Source of the DNA: Paenibacillus ottowii
GTDB taxonomy: Bacteria > Bacillota > Bacilli > Paenibacillales > Paenibacillaceae
Assembly: GCF_006874425.1 (NCBI RefSeq)
Contig: NZ_VIJZ01000002.1
Location: forward strand, 62,001 to 126,000
Reading direction: 5' to 3'
DNA length: 64,000 nucleotides
Part shown: piece by piece, positions 18,347-25,967 of the stretch
Layout: the number at the start of each line of letters is the position of its first letter
How positions within the stretch are numbered: the first letter of the stretch is position 1
Notes under the pieces: generated by a model
Seen by the model: only the letters and a program-made list of their open reading frames with translations
Told to the model about the DNA's origin: nothing
The model's database searches: none
Position numbers and translations under genes: made by a program

Positions 18347-18673
18347 TTGAAGAAATCTGTTATCGCTTTGGCTGCTGGCACAGTTCTTCTTGGGGCATTA
18401 TCTGTACCGACATTAAGTTTTGCAGAGCAAGCCCAAACTTCAGCAAGTATTTCTTCTGAAACATCATATTCTCCATCTCAAAAGAACAGCAAATGGGTCA
18501 CTGGTATCAGAGGCGCAACGGTTAATGAGGATAAGAAATCGACAGTTCCAACTTCAAAATTTTACATAGAAGGAGGCTTTGCAGGAGATATTTATTTGTA
18601 TAAATGGCAACAAAAAGGCAACCATAGAGTATGCCCATTATATCAAGGCTTCGTCTACAAAATACTCCCTTAA
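18347..18673 (+). CDS. Small secreted protein, unknown family
   Basis: 108 residues from a TTG start, with AAGGAGACTT upstream. A signal peptide ends about residue 26 (LSVPTLSFAEQ). The end aligns by eye with the protein at 25968-26291: VPTSKFYIEGGFAGDIYLYK and YQGFVYK here against IPTTIAYTEPGTGWGGSLTLY and YQGYITK there. The function is unknown. Followed at once by a strong terminator. The two copies sit on opposite sides of the proposed prophage boundary. Confidence 0.7.
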   Translation: MKKSVIALAAGTVLLGALSVPTLSFAEQAQTSASISSETSYSPSQKNSKWVTGIRGATVNEDKKSTVPTSKFYIEGGFAGDIYLYKWQQKGNHRVCPLYQGFVYKILP

Positions 18674-18690
18674 TAATAAAAACAACTCTA

Positions 18691-18725
18691 AAGTAAGCAC
18701 TTTTTTCATAAGTGCTTACTTTTTT
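18691..18725 (+). terminator. Terminator of the small secreted protein gene
   Basis: AAGTAAGCACTT / AAGTGCTTACTT followed by TTTT. Confidence 0.85.
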
Positions 18726-19020
18726 CATCGTTATTATCTGCCATATTTTTTACTCATCTCTCATGAATTACCCTTTCTATTAGCATGCATCGGTCTATAC
18801 TACTACACCCATTTAATAGTACAGTGCATAGTGTATAGGCTCTTATCGTGGGGTGTCTCCTACAAGATGAAAGAGAACATGATATTCTTGGATCATGTCG
18901 TCCGGTTTCTTCAAAGTCGTTTCATACTCTCCACGGCTTGTACAATTCCCTTGAAGCACTTAAGTATACTTTCAATCTGTTGTAGATTATTGGTATAATT
19001 CACTTAAAGGAGCTGATCAA
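18726..19020. other. Intergenic stretch
   Basis: About 295 bases; the open frame over it is a shadow without a ribosome site. Only the ribosome site of the next gene (AAAGGAGCTG at 19008-19017) stands out. Confidence 0.5.
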
Positions 19021-19242
19021 ATGGGATTCTTGCTTATTCTTATTGCTATTGCTTTTTTTACGTTTGGTATTTTAAGTAAACGAAACCCCACCTGGGGATG
19101 GCGTGCCAACGAAGCCTGGAAGATCAAAGGTGACTCAGAACCAAGCGACGCTTACATTAATGACATGAAATTTTGGGGCTCTGCATCTATTCTCTTTGGT
19201 TCCTTCTTTTTAGTGTGTGGACTTTTGGTTATCTTTCTGTAA
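19021..19242 (+). CDS. DUF6199-like two-helix membrane protein
   Basis: 73 residues: a membrane helix at 2-18, a conserved-looking loop (NPTWGWRANEAWKIKGDSEP, then SDAY) and a second helix at 50-72. The loop resembles the DUF6199 family of unknown function. AAAGGAG lies 7 bases before the ATG. It is the last intact chromosomal gene before the glnA fragment. Confidence 0.6.
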   Translation: MGFLLILIAIAFFTFGILSKRNPTWGWRANEAWKIKGDSEPSDAYINDMKFWGSASILFGSFFLVCGLLVIFL

Positions 19243-19275
19243 GCTCTGCGATCTGTTTTTAGTCATCAGCCCCAA

Positions 19276-19313
19276 ACAAAAAAATCCCTCAACGCATAGA
19301 GCGCCAAGGGATT
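19276..19313 (-). terminator. Displaced glnA terminator
   Basis: On the minus strand AATCCCT / AGGGATT is followed by a run of seven T. It lies directly after the glnA fragment and is presumably the original glnA terminator. Confidence 0.7.
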
Positions 19314-19320
19314 CCACATT

Positions 19321-19371
19321 TTAGTAAAGCGTCAGATATTGATCACGTTCCCATTGATGTACTTGGGTGCG
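19321..19371 (-). pseudogene. glnA: Detached 3' end of glnA, likely prophage att site
   Basis: The minus strand reads RTQVHQWERDQYLTLY and a stop, the exact style of a Paenibacillus glutamine synthetase C-terminus. The similarity starts abruptly at 19371; upstream codons do not match GlnA, and no start codon exists. A short gene end with its own terminator and no body is what integration into a gene's 3' end leaves behind. The complete glnA should then lie beyond the other end of the element, outside this window. Confidence 0.7.
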
Positions 19372-19565
19372 ATTTATGTACGAATTTATCACTTCATCTT
19401 TTCCTTTATTAGGATAGCGATTTATAGAACATTTCATCAGAAACGTTGTTCACAATCTATCATAACTTTTCATGAATTGGGGGACGTTTGGGGGACACTT
19501 AGGGGGACGATTTTAAGACCAATGTAGGGCAGATGGGAATGAACCATTCTACCCCGTTTTACATA

Positions 19566-19721
19566 CTACTTTACGAAAGTGAATTCATGAATCCATGAAG
19601 GAGCTTCTACTATTACAACGACCGGCAGAGTAGTCCCAAATACCTGAAGCATAGATAAGGTATAAATTTCAGCATTCTCTTTTTTAATGTCCCATTTAAT
19701 CTTTAATCTGTGTATTTGCAT
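19566..19721 (-). CDS. Small protein, unknown
   Basis: 51 residues, MQIHRLKIKWDIKKENAEIY to the end WIHEFTFVK. The start at 19721 is taken because AAAGGACG lies 8 bases upstream; a longer frame over it is not supported. No family recognised. It is divergent from the XRE gene at 19807 and may share its regulation. Confidence 0.5.
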   Translation of the reverse strand: MQIHRLKIKWDIKKENAEIYTLSMLQVFGTTLPVVVIVEAPSWIHEFTFVK

Positions 19722-19742
19722 TGATGCACGTCCTTTGTCGTA

Positions 19743-19771
19743 TTTACTGGAGTGCCTCTCAGTGATATAAT
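19743..19771 (+). promoter_or_regulatory. Promoter of the small XRE regulator
   Basis: TTTACT and a perfect TATAAT are 17 bases apart, 36 bases before the TTG start at 19807. Confidence 0.65.
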
Positions 19772-19806
19772 TTGCAACGAATAGATGTCTACTGGAGGAT
19801 CTCTGA

Positions 19807-20019
19807 TTGAAAATCTCCCGTGGGAGATGCCGACTTAAGGAGCTACTCGAAGAACGTCGTATAAAACAAATCGATCTTGCTAGACGCACCGGCTACAGCA
19901 GACATTTGATTTCTAATTGGGCCAACAATCAGGATAAAATGTCTGCTGATGTTATGATTAACATAGCTTATGCCCTCGATTGTAAAATGGAAGACTTATA
20001 CGAACTGATCTTTGAGTGA
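19807..20019 (+). CDS. Small XRE-family regulator
   Basis: 70 residues, nearly all one Cro/CI helix-turn-helix (IKQIDLARRTGYSRHLISNW, then KMSADVMINIAYALDCKMED LYEL as the closing helices). Such proteins act as compact repressors or Cro-like switches. TTG start with GGAGG 8 bases upstream, its own promoter, and a terminator close behind. Its place at the proposed left edge of the prophage, away from the early region, suggests it controls cargo genes rather than lysogeny (inference). Confidence 0.8.
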   Translation: MKISRGRCRLKELLEERRIKQIDLARRTGYSRHLISNWANNQDKMSADVMINIAYALDCKMEDLYELIFE

Positions 20020-20041
20020 GCCTGTTGGCTCTCCCTCGGAT

Positions 20042-20067
20042 AAAAGTATGGTTGAACCATACTTTTT
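20042..20067 (+). terminator. Terminator after the XRE gene
   Basis: AAAGTATGG / CCATACTTT with a short loop and a following T run. Confidence 0.75.
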
Positions 20068-20246
20068 ACAGACAACTGTACTCCCCTCCCTTTTTTATTT
20101 TCCAAGTCAATTATGTCTATAATCGAACATATCAATTTTTGACATAACTATACTACTATTAAATCCCATTATTAGGGGCTTGGCAACAAAAATTCGGGCG
20201 CTGAATGTCTCTTAATATTCGACATTATAAGACACTTATTTTCGAC

Positions 20247-20276
20247 AAAAAAAGAGTCGCTATTTTGTAGCAACTC
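20247..20276 (-). terminator. Terminator of the agr-like operon
   Basis: On the minus strand GAGTTGCTA / TAGCGACTC (one G-U pair) is followed by TTTTTTT. It overlaps the last codons of the LytTR gene. Confidence 0.75.
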
Positions 20277-20655
20277 CAGTGAAGATTATTTTCGAATTAA
20301 TAAAACCCATTTCTTCAACAACCTCATCAAATCGATGGTAAGCAATTGGACATCTTTTCGATGTTTTTGTTACTTCATCTTCAAAGTAAGCATCTTTAAA
20401 GATACCATTAACAATCTTTACTTTTTCTACATTAAGAGTGTTGCTTCTATCCACATTTAAAAAACGATATCCGTTACTATTCAAAAAATTCTCCCAATGT
20501 CTCAAGGTTCCTACCATATAGTATGTTTTATCAAATGTATGAACCAGTATCTGGTCTCGCTTTCTCCCCTTAGAGATGAAAAGGACTTTGTCTACTAAAA
20601 CATTTTCTCCTCTTTCTATACCTCCAGGATCTGCCGATACGGTTAAACTTAGCAT
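20260..20655 (-). CDS. LytTR DNA-binding protein without receiver domain
   Basis: 131 residues, all accounted for by one LytTR domain: VDKVLFISKGRKRDQILVHT, TYYMVGTLRHWENFLNSNGY, RFLNVDRSNTLNVEKVKIVN. LytTR domains bind spaced repeats in promoters; in AgrA they follow a receiver domain, which is absent here, so control cannot be by phosphorylation. Last gene of the operon, 14 bases after agrD. In streptococcal LytTR regulatory systems such a protein is held by a membrane partner; the operon's kinase-less membrane protein could play that part (inference). Confidence 0.85.
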   Translation of the reverse strand: MLSLTVSADPGGIERGENVLVDKVLFISKGRKRDQILVHTFDKTYYMVGTLRHWENFLNSNGYRFLNVDRSNTLNVEKVKIVNGIFKDAYFEDEVTKTSKRCPIAYHRFDEVVEEMGFINSKIIFTGVATK

Positions 20656-20669
20656 TTAACATTCCCCGC

Positions 20670-20816
20670 TTACTTTAACAATTCTTTCGGTGGTTCGGGA
20701 CTGTGAATCCATGACAGACTTGCCGTGCTCACTGATGCAACTGCAAGTGTTGTCAACATTGCAGCAATATTGTAATACATACTAGCCTTCACTTTACTCG
20801 GTTTGGTTTTCTTCAT
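20670..20816 (-). CDS. agrD: AgrD-like autoinducer propeptide (Ser type)
   Basis: 48 residues, too short for ordinary gene calls. A basic N-terminus (MKKTKPSKVKAS), an amphipathic helix, a core TASLSWIH and the acidic tail SPEPPKELLK, the P-E-x-P-x-E-L pattern recognised by AgrB. There is no Cys in the core, so a ring would have to close on Ser (lactone) rather than Cys (thiolactone). It overlaps the end of agrB by 23 bases, as agrD genes often do. Confidence 0.85.
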   Translation of the reverse strand: MKKTKPSKVKASMYYNIAAMLTTLAVASVSTASLSWIHSPEPPKELLK

Positions 20817-21348
20817 TTTTCACACCTCCTTCTATTAGTGTTAAACTCTGAACAAAAAAACTGGCAGCTACCACTGGAAAAGCCAACCACAGATTTAAAG
20901 CAACAATTGCAACTCCCATCAACTTTAGCAACGGATAGTGCTTCTTAGATATACGCGTCTTCCCCTCCACCCTCGATGGCGCGTAAATCAAGATAAGCAC
21001 AATACTTATTATCGACGTAATAACGATCCAATTGTAATTAAAACTTGCGAAAGATAAAGCAGTAAGTAGAACTGTAGATACAACAATACACACTATATTG
21101 CTCTTTAAATGTATTCCTCCTACAATTTGGCGCAACATTGAAAAAGATATCATAGCTAGCAAAGCTTCCTGCATTCTGTCCGTAAAAAATGAGATACCTA
21201 TAGTCAGTAAAATAATTGAGACTGTATTGATCGCAACGGATATCCCGTGTTTTAAAACATCTATAGATGAAGGATGATCAGGGACAACTGTTTTGATGTG
21301 AGTCGCAATATTAAGAGCGATGGTGTCAAGGCTTTTTATAGTAATCAC
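20794..21348 (-). CDS. agrB: AgrB-family propeptide-processing protease
   Basis: 184 residues, about five or six membrane helices. The catalytic pair is clear: His80 in RQIVGGIHLKSN and Cys87, seven residues on (LKSNIVC). AgrB removes the AgrD tail and forms the cyclic peptide in the membrane. It overlaps both neighbours by 23 bases, which points to translational coupling. GKTRISKKHYPLLK is a cytoplasmic basic loop. Confidence 0.9.
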   Translation of the reverse strand: MITIKSLDTIALNIATHIKTVVPDHPSSIDVLKHGISVAINTVSIILLTIGISFFTDRMQEALLAMISFSMLRQIVGGIHLKSNIVCIVVSTVLLTALSFASFNYNWIVITSIISIVLILIYAPSRVEGKTRISKKHYPLLKLMGVAIVALNLWLAFPVVAASFFVQSLTLIEGGVKNEENQTE

Positions 21349-21958
21349 GCTCCGTTTTTAATGCATAATATAAAAACATGGCAGATGCTAAGGCAATAAA
21401 TAGAATACTCAAAAAGAAATTATTGACGTAAAACATAAATGCACAAGCTGCCAATACTCCTATTATTAAGATAATAACGAGTACATACTCCCACTTAAAA
21501 CGTAGATTTTCATAATCTGCCGTAAAGCCTATTTTAAATTTATACAGGAACCACGAAATAGCTAACACCCATGCACTAGTTACCGCTTGCGCTAACGATC
21601 CTTCTGCTGAGGTCTGCATTTCTGTTGTCAAGGTACCAAAAAGCATTAATATAACCGCCGCTTGGAATAATGTGTACAAAAATGTGCCTGTAATGGATAT
21701 GATGGCTGCCCAAATAATCGGCATCCTAACAACAGTGGTTATTAATAACGTGAACAATATAATGTTTATGGTTGGAGCAAAGAAAGATAAAGATGTCTCT
21801 TCTCTCAAGATAAAGCTCTGCAAATTCATTATCAAACCAATAAACAATGCAGGCCATATATAGTCTAAGGCTCTAACTCTAAAAATAGTTAACATTAAAA
21901 CAAACGCCGCAAATGTTTCTACAGTCGAGAAAAGCAAGAACCGTACAGGCTCCCACAT
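21326..21958 (-). CDS. Kinase-less AgrC-like membrane protein
   Basis: 210 residues with about six membrane helices and nothing else; it ends KTERDYYKKP just after the last helix. Size, topology and position match the sensor half of AgrC, but the histidine kinase is absent, and the coding frame ends naturally inside agrB, so no kinase was cut off here. First gene of the operon, with AAGGGG before the ATG. By analogy it may receive the peptide and hold or release the LytTR protein; no direct evidence. Confidence 0.65.
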   Translation of the reverse strand: MWEPVRFLLFSTVETFAAFVLMLTIFRVRALDYIWPALFIGLIMNLQSFILREETSLSFFAPTINIILFTLLITTVVRMPIIWAAIISITGTFLYTLFQAAVILMLFGTLTTEMQTSAEGSLAQAVTSAWVLAISWFLYKFKIGFTADYENLRFKWEYVLVIILIIGVLAACAFMFYVNNFFLSILFIALASAMFLYYALKTERDYYKKP

Positions 21959-21983
21959 AACACATAACCCCTTCTCATAATTG

Positions 21984-22016
21984 GTAACAAATATGCTTTA
22001 ATTCTATATTTGTTAC
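21984..22016. promoter_or_regulatory. Perfect palindrome in the agr-like promoter
   Basis: GTAACAAATAT and ATATTTGTTAC, 11-bp arms with an 11-bp gap, lie 26 bases upstream of the operon's first start codon. On the minus strand TTGCCT and TAGAAT, 17 bases apart, overlap it, so a bound protein would cover the promoter. Likely operator; the LytTR product is the first candidate, although LytTR sites are usually direct repeats. Confidence 0.6.
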
Positions 22017-22082
22017 TTGTTAGAGGCAATCCAATTACCATGTTAAATGGAAGTATTTATGTATTATGTGAGGTAATTATTT

Positions 22083-22415
22083 TCAGCCTGCCGATATAAT
22101 ATCCTCAAGCCTAATCCAACTAAAGTCATCTTCCCCACGAAACAGTTTTACTTCGCATCTAGCGGTGTTAATTGACGTTACTACACCAGTCATGTCCGTA
22201 TCGTCAAACGGGCTAAATACTGTCACTGTCACGGCTGTACGTGTATTGTAAGACTCTATTAGAGCCTGCTCGATCAATTGTACCTCTTGGTCATCCAGCT
22301 CCGGTTTACCGCGCCGTTGACGGTCTTTCATTAAACGCAAATAAGCTTCTTTGTGCTCAGGGATGATTATCCGACTGCTTTCCCACAAGCCATTACCTTC
22401 TAATTTTTTCGACAT
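22083..22415 (-). CDS. YolD-like family protein
   Basis: 110 residues; GNGLWESSRIIIPEHKEAYL is the YolD family hallmark and FSPFDDTDMTGVVTSINTAR the second half. YolD-like genes normally stand before a Y-family DNA polymerase (UvrX type) and are SOS-induced. A LexA-type box lies just upstream, but no polymerase gene follows; the agr-like operon is there instead. Its role alone is unknown. Confidence 0.88.
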   Translation of the reverse strand: MSKKLEGNGLWESSRIIIPEHKEAYLRLMKDRQRRGKPELDDQEVQLIEQALIESYNTRTAVTVTVFSPFDDTDMTGVVTSINTARCEVKLFRGEDDFSWIRLEDIISAG

Positions 22416-22454
22416 GTATTTAGCCTCCTGATGTATTATGTAGAAATTATATTA

Positions 22455-22468
22455 CGAACATACGTTCT
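22455..22468 (-). promoter_or_regulatory. LexA/DinR (SOS) box before yolD-like gene
   Basis: CGAACATACGTTCT matches the Bacillus consensus CGAAC-4-GTTC, 40 bases before the start codon. Confidence 0.8.
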
Positions 22469-22576
22469 AGACAAGACCTTTCGCGTTCTGAATCTAAAAC
22501 TTTTGTACTAGAAAATTATTCCTAGGTCATATATACTAATTTTACAATAATATTACCAATAGATAGGGGTTATGTA

Positions 22577-23467
22577 ATGACTGCAATTGCTGTGATTGCT
22601 TTGCTGGTTTTTTTTGTGTTTTTTGTTTTGTGGGCTATAGCTTTAATTAGAAAGAATGGCAAGGCTAAGAAAATGTTTCTCTTTGGTTTAGCTGCTCTCT
22701 TAGTATTTATTATTGGAATATCAGTCGCTGACACTCAGAAACCAGCCGAAACTAATTCCAAACCAGTAGCTACCACGCCTGTTAATGAGAACAAAGTTAC
22801 TACTGAACCAGTCCAAAATGAACAGACTGATGCTAAAAAACCATTGATTGACACATCGCTTCCTTTTGATAAGTTTTCATCTGCTCTCTTTGCATTGCCA
22901 GTATCTAAGCAAGGGGAAACATTCGATAGTGTAAGAAACCAAGTTGTTTCATGGTCAGGTGTTGTTATTGAAGCTGGATCAAGCAGCCTTTATGTCTATG
23001 GTAAACCTGCAGATTACAACGGTGAATCATGGTCAGATATTAGCGCTGAAAAGAAAAAACTCGGGGATGTTATCGTTGTAAAAGTTTCAGATCGTTCAGA
23101 ATTGAATGGTCTTAATCCGGGGGATATGGTTACCTTTAAAGGTGAACTTGGTTCCCGTGGTGCTAAGGGAGAAGCCAATTGGAAACTATACAACGGAAAA
23201 ATAGAGGGTCGGACAGTAGCAGAATCGCCAAACCTCGGAACCATTACCAAAGCTAAATATAACAAGATTAAAAATGGAATGACTTATGAGGAAGTTGCGA
23301 AAATTATCGGTGGTCCCGGTGAGGCTCTTTCAGAGGTTGGTGAAAAAGGAGACGAATTTTATACTGTAATGTATTCGTATAAAGGTGAAGTCGAACCTGG
23401 TGCAAATGCCGTTTTCACATTCCAAGGTAACAAACTACAAGCAAAAGCACAATTTGGTCTTGAATAA
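22577..23467 (+). CDS. Membrane-anchored protein with OB-like and DUF3862 domains
   Basis: 296 residues. Two N-terminal membrane helices (residues 3-24 and 33-51), a Thr/Pro linker, an OB-fold-like middle (VVSWSGVVIEAGSSSLYVYG, LNPGDMVTFKGELGSR) and a C-terminal DUF3862/SmpA-like domain (KIKNGMTYEEVAKIIGGPGE). Such domains bind proteins or cell-wall components; the role is not known. Transcribed opposite to the yolD-like gene and closed by its own terminator. Confidence 0.75.
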   Translation: MTAIAVIALLVFFVFFVLWAIALIRKNGKAKKMFLFGLAALLVFIIGISVADTQKPAETNSKPVATTPVNENKVTTEPVQNEQTDAKKPLIDTSLPFDKFSSALFALPVSKQGETFDSVRNQVVSWSGVVIEAGSSSLYVYGKPADYNGESWSDISAEKKKLGDVIVVKVSDRSELNGLNPGDMVTFKGELGSRGAKGEANWKLYNGKIEGRTVAESPNLGTITKAKYNKIKNGMTYEEVAKIIGGPGEALSEVGEKGDEFYTVMYSYKGEVEPGANAVFTFQGNKLQAKAQFGLE

Positions 23468-23472
23468 AACGG

Positions 23473-23494
23473 CCCCCGAGCAATCCGGGGTTTT
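23473..23494 (+). terminator. Terminator after the DUF3862 gene
   Basis: CCCCG / CGGGG followed by TTTTAATATT. Confidence 0.7.
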
Positions 23495-23603
23495 AATATT
23501 TCTATAACCATTATGACTATTGTCAACAAAGGTAATTCCATTGCCTGAATAAAATGAATATGATAACATAAGAATAGAAAAAGGGAACGGCAGCCACCGT
23601 CCC

Positions 23604-23632
23604 CTGCACGACTTACCGCTATAAGAGCGGTC
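23604..23632 (+). ncRNA. Hairpin, possible antitoxin RNA end
   Basis: ACCGCTATAAGAGCGGT forms a tight stem downstream of the holin-like toxin gene and on the strand where an antisense antitoxin would run. No promoter was identified, so this is tentative. Confidence 0.3.
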
Positions 23633-23653
23633 AGCAATTGAGGTTTGATCCAG

Positions 23654-23687
23654 AAATAGACCGTATCCTCACCAGGGCGGTCTATTT
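23654..23687 (-). terminator. Hairpin at the end of the toxin gene
   Basis: AAATAGACCG / CGGTCTATTT, 10-bp arms, begins inside the last codons of the toxin gene. This layout is usual for holin-like type I toxins. Confidence 0.65.
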
Positions 23688-23765
23688 CCGTTTATGGAAA
23701 GAAAGTATCAGAATCACCAACGTTGCGAATTGAATCATCAACATCAGTGTGTCTTTAACTTCCAT
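23682..23765 (-). CDS. Holin-like toxin peptide (type I toxin-antitoxin)
   Basis: 27 residues: MEVKDTLMLMIQFATLVILI then LSFHKRK. One membrane helix with a basic tail is the pattern of the putative holin-like toxin family (TxpA/BsrG-like). GGGAGGTGAC lies before the ATG. These peptides depolarise or disturb the membrane and are silenced by an overlapping antisense RNA. Present here as cargo next to the proposed prophage end. Confidence 0.8.
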   Translation of the reverse strand: MEVKDTLMLMIQFATLVILILSFHKRK

Positions 23766-23868
23766 GGCGTCACCTCCCTTCCGGGAGATTAGCCGACCGC
23801 CCTATATAGCCGTTTTGTCGCACAATCCAAATTATACCACAAGTCCTCTTTTATGAGGGCTTTTTATT

Positions 23869-25128
23869 TTACTTCGAGTATTCACTTACTTCAAACGTTA
23901 GGATACGATCATATAGCATATAATCCTTACGGCTGCTGAATGGGCCTTTATTGTTATCATGTTTATTAACGGCGTATGAAGCCGATCCAGAACCAGCCTG
24001 CTTACCTTCGTACCATGAGATAAAATCATTGACCTCTTTCATGCTCAGGTCGAATTCCTTCTCTAAGCCATTTGTCATGGTGACTACCAGAATAGCACGA
24101 TCTCCCACCGGGTTATTGGGTTGAGAGGTTCCTGGATCTCCCGGTTGACTTGGAGAGGTTCCTGGATCTCCTGGTTGGCTTGGAGAGGTTCCATTATCGC
24201 CAGGCGCATATTTCTCAAAGTCTGAAAAGTATACGGATTTATTAGATCCGCCTGCTACATATATTGTATTATTCAAGCTCACTGCCGATAAAAGCCCCCT
24301 TGCAGTTAGTATGCTAGGTACTTTAGACCATGTATCTGTCTTGGGGTTATATTTTTCAACTTCATCCGTTGCTGGCCCGCTTATCTTTTCAGTAGCAGTA
24401 TTACCTCCAATGACATATATTTCATTGTTTAACACTGCAGCTGACAGCCCCATACGTTTGGTGGACATTGGTGACTTTGTTGTCCAAGTATTGGCTTGAG
24501 GATCATATTCTTCTATAGAAGAAAGCAAGCCTTTTGATTCATCGAAACCACCTATTGCATATACCTTTCCATTAACTAAAGCAGATGTGATATATCTACG
24601 AGGAGTGGATAAGCTAGCTTTTGTAGTCCAGCTATCGGTACTTGGATCATACTCGTAAACATCTGCGGATGCATTGTTATAAATATTGAATCCACCTATT
24701 ACAAGAAGCTTTCCATTAACAAATTGAGAGCCGTGACCAGCTACAACCTTGGGAAGTGACTTTCCCTTCTTCCACTCATTTGTTATGGGGTCGTAGATAT
24801 CCAGTTTGTCATTTATAGGCTCGCCTCCTGTAATATATATTTTCCCATCATATACAGCAGCGCTTACCGTTCCTCTTGGTGTCGGGAGTTTTCCTTTTTG
24901 CGTCCATGTTTTAGTTTCAGGATCATAAACATCAATTGTGTCATAAAATTTATTCGGATCATGTCCGCCAATTGAATATATCTTGCCATTAACGGTTACT
25001 AGGGTTACTCTGTCAATTTTATTATTCAAATTGGTCTCGCTTATCCAAGCATTTTGTTCAGCAAATATCTGTTTTTCTGTTGAGAAAAAAGCTATGCAAA
25101 TAATAAAAAACATAAATAATTTTTTCAA
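23869..25128 (-). CDS. Secreted kelch-repeat protein
   Basis: 419 residues. Signal peptide at 1-23. Kelch repeats of about 48 residues run from about 45 to 295 (for example KIYSIGGHDPNKFYDTIDVY, KVYAIGGFDESKGLLSSIEE), enough for a six-bladed propeller. A linker repeats GDPGTSPSQP. The last 85 residues form a separate domain (ILVVTMTNGLEKEFDLSMKE, then VNDFISWYEGKQAGSGSASY) that I know as a tail on Paenibacillus surface proteins without known role. Probably adhesive or binding. ATG start; a ribosome site is not strong. Confidence 0.85.
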   Translation of the reverse strand: MKKLFMFFIICIAFFSTEKQIFAEQNAWISETNLNNKIDRVTLVTVNGKIYSIGGHDPNKFYDTIDVYDPETKTWTQKGKLPTPRGTVSAAVYDGKIYITGGEPINDKLDIYDPITNEWKKGKSLPKVVAGHGSQFVNGKLLVIGGFNIYNNASADVYEYDPSTDSWTTKASLSTPRRYITSALVNGKVYAIGGFDESKGLLSSIEEYDPQANTWTTKSPMSTKRMGLSAAVLNNEIYVIGGNTATEKISGPATDEVEKYNPKTDTWSKVPSILTARGLLSAVSLNNTIYVAGGSNKSVYFSDFEKYAPGDNGTSPSQPGDPGTSPSQPGDPGTSQPNNPVGDRAILVVTMTNGLEKEFDLSMKEVNDFISWYEGKQAGSGSASYAVNKHDNNKGPFSSRKDYMLYDRILTFEVSEYSK

Positions 25129-25252
25129 AACAATTTCTCCCCTTTTTGTTTTTGTATGCTAAGATTACTCGATTCGATCTAATGAGTCTAAACATAAACT
25201 TGCTTATCTATAAATATGTTCTATATTCTTGCATATTTATTTTTTATTGGGT

Positions 25253-25295
25253 ATTAAAAAGGACTCATTCCAGCTTCTATACTGGCTGAGTCCTT
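25253..25295 (-). terminator. Terminator of the first nucB-like gene
   Basis: AAGGACTCA / TGAGTCCTT followed on the minus strand by TTTAATA, just past the stop at 25300. Confidence 0.8.
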
Positions 25296-25299
25296 GTTT

Positions 25300-25725
25300 T
25301 TAACTCACGATAAATCTTACCTTTGTGCCATTAGAATATTTATCTAACTGATGACTTACCCATGATCCTGCTCCCCGGTTATCACTAGGGGTTATGTATC
25401 TGATATCTGCACCTGCGCCGCCTTCAGCACACATTGCCATTGGCCATTCATCGCGGTCATATCCTTTTTTAGTTGGATAGCCCTTGAGTGACTCCTTCCT
25501 GTTTTCCTCAGCTCCATCACGATCAATCGTACATACCGAAGAATGTCCGGCTGCTATCGCATCCCTAATGTGTGCTCCGGTTTCAGGGTAACGTGAACTA
25601 GGGAACTCCAACGTATACCCAGATGCTTGCTGGTTGATTGCTGTCGGTTCAGCATAGACGCCTTGAACGGAAAAAATAGCAGCTAGTAAAAATACAATTA
25701 ATCCTCTTGCAATTCCTTTTATCAT
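25300..25725 (-). CDS. Secreted NucA/NucB-type DNase, copy 1
   Basis: 141 residues with a signal peptide ([19 protein letters not shown]). The catalytic region [20 protein letters not shown] and the closing [17 protein letters not shown] are diagnostic for NucB-type sporulation and biofilm nucleases, which cut extracellular DNA. The conserved Cys pair ([14 protein letters not shown] and MAMC) is present. A second copy lies at 29843-30313, about 65 percent alike by eye in the mature part. Confidence 0.9.
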   Translation of the reverse strand: MIKGIARGLIVFLLAAIFSVQGVYAEPTAINQQASGYTLEFPSSRYPETGAHIRDAIAAGHSSVCTIDRDGAEENRKESLKGYPTKKGYDRDEWPMAMCAEGGAGADIRYITPSDNRGAGSWVSHQLDKYSNGTKVRFIVS

Positions 25726-25967
25726 ATGACACCTCCATAGTATTTAGCCTTCTTTATACTAATTGGAGAGTCATGTCGAAGTATCGCATAGCTTGTCGCA
25801 AAACAAAAAAAGATCGCCAATTACCCTCAGAGTCCTTTACGTCTACCTAATTCGCACTAATCAAATAGTAATTTGTCAATTCAATGTGATCTATTTCGCA
25901 TTAAAAATAACAATATATACTATATATTGAATAAGTAATCAAATTTTATTCGAGAGGATGTTTTTGA

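Noticed and set aside
18579-18998. 139-residue plus-strand frame after the small secreted protein
   Set aside because: It overlaps that gene and its terminator and has no ribosome site.
19339-19527. Plus-strand frame ending LGDVWGTLRGTILRPM, possible integrase tail
   Set aside because: The ending faintly recalls tyrosine recombinase C-termini, but nothing upstream matches an integrase and it overlaps the glnA fragment.
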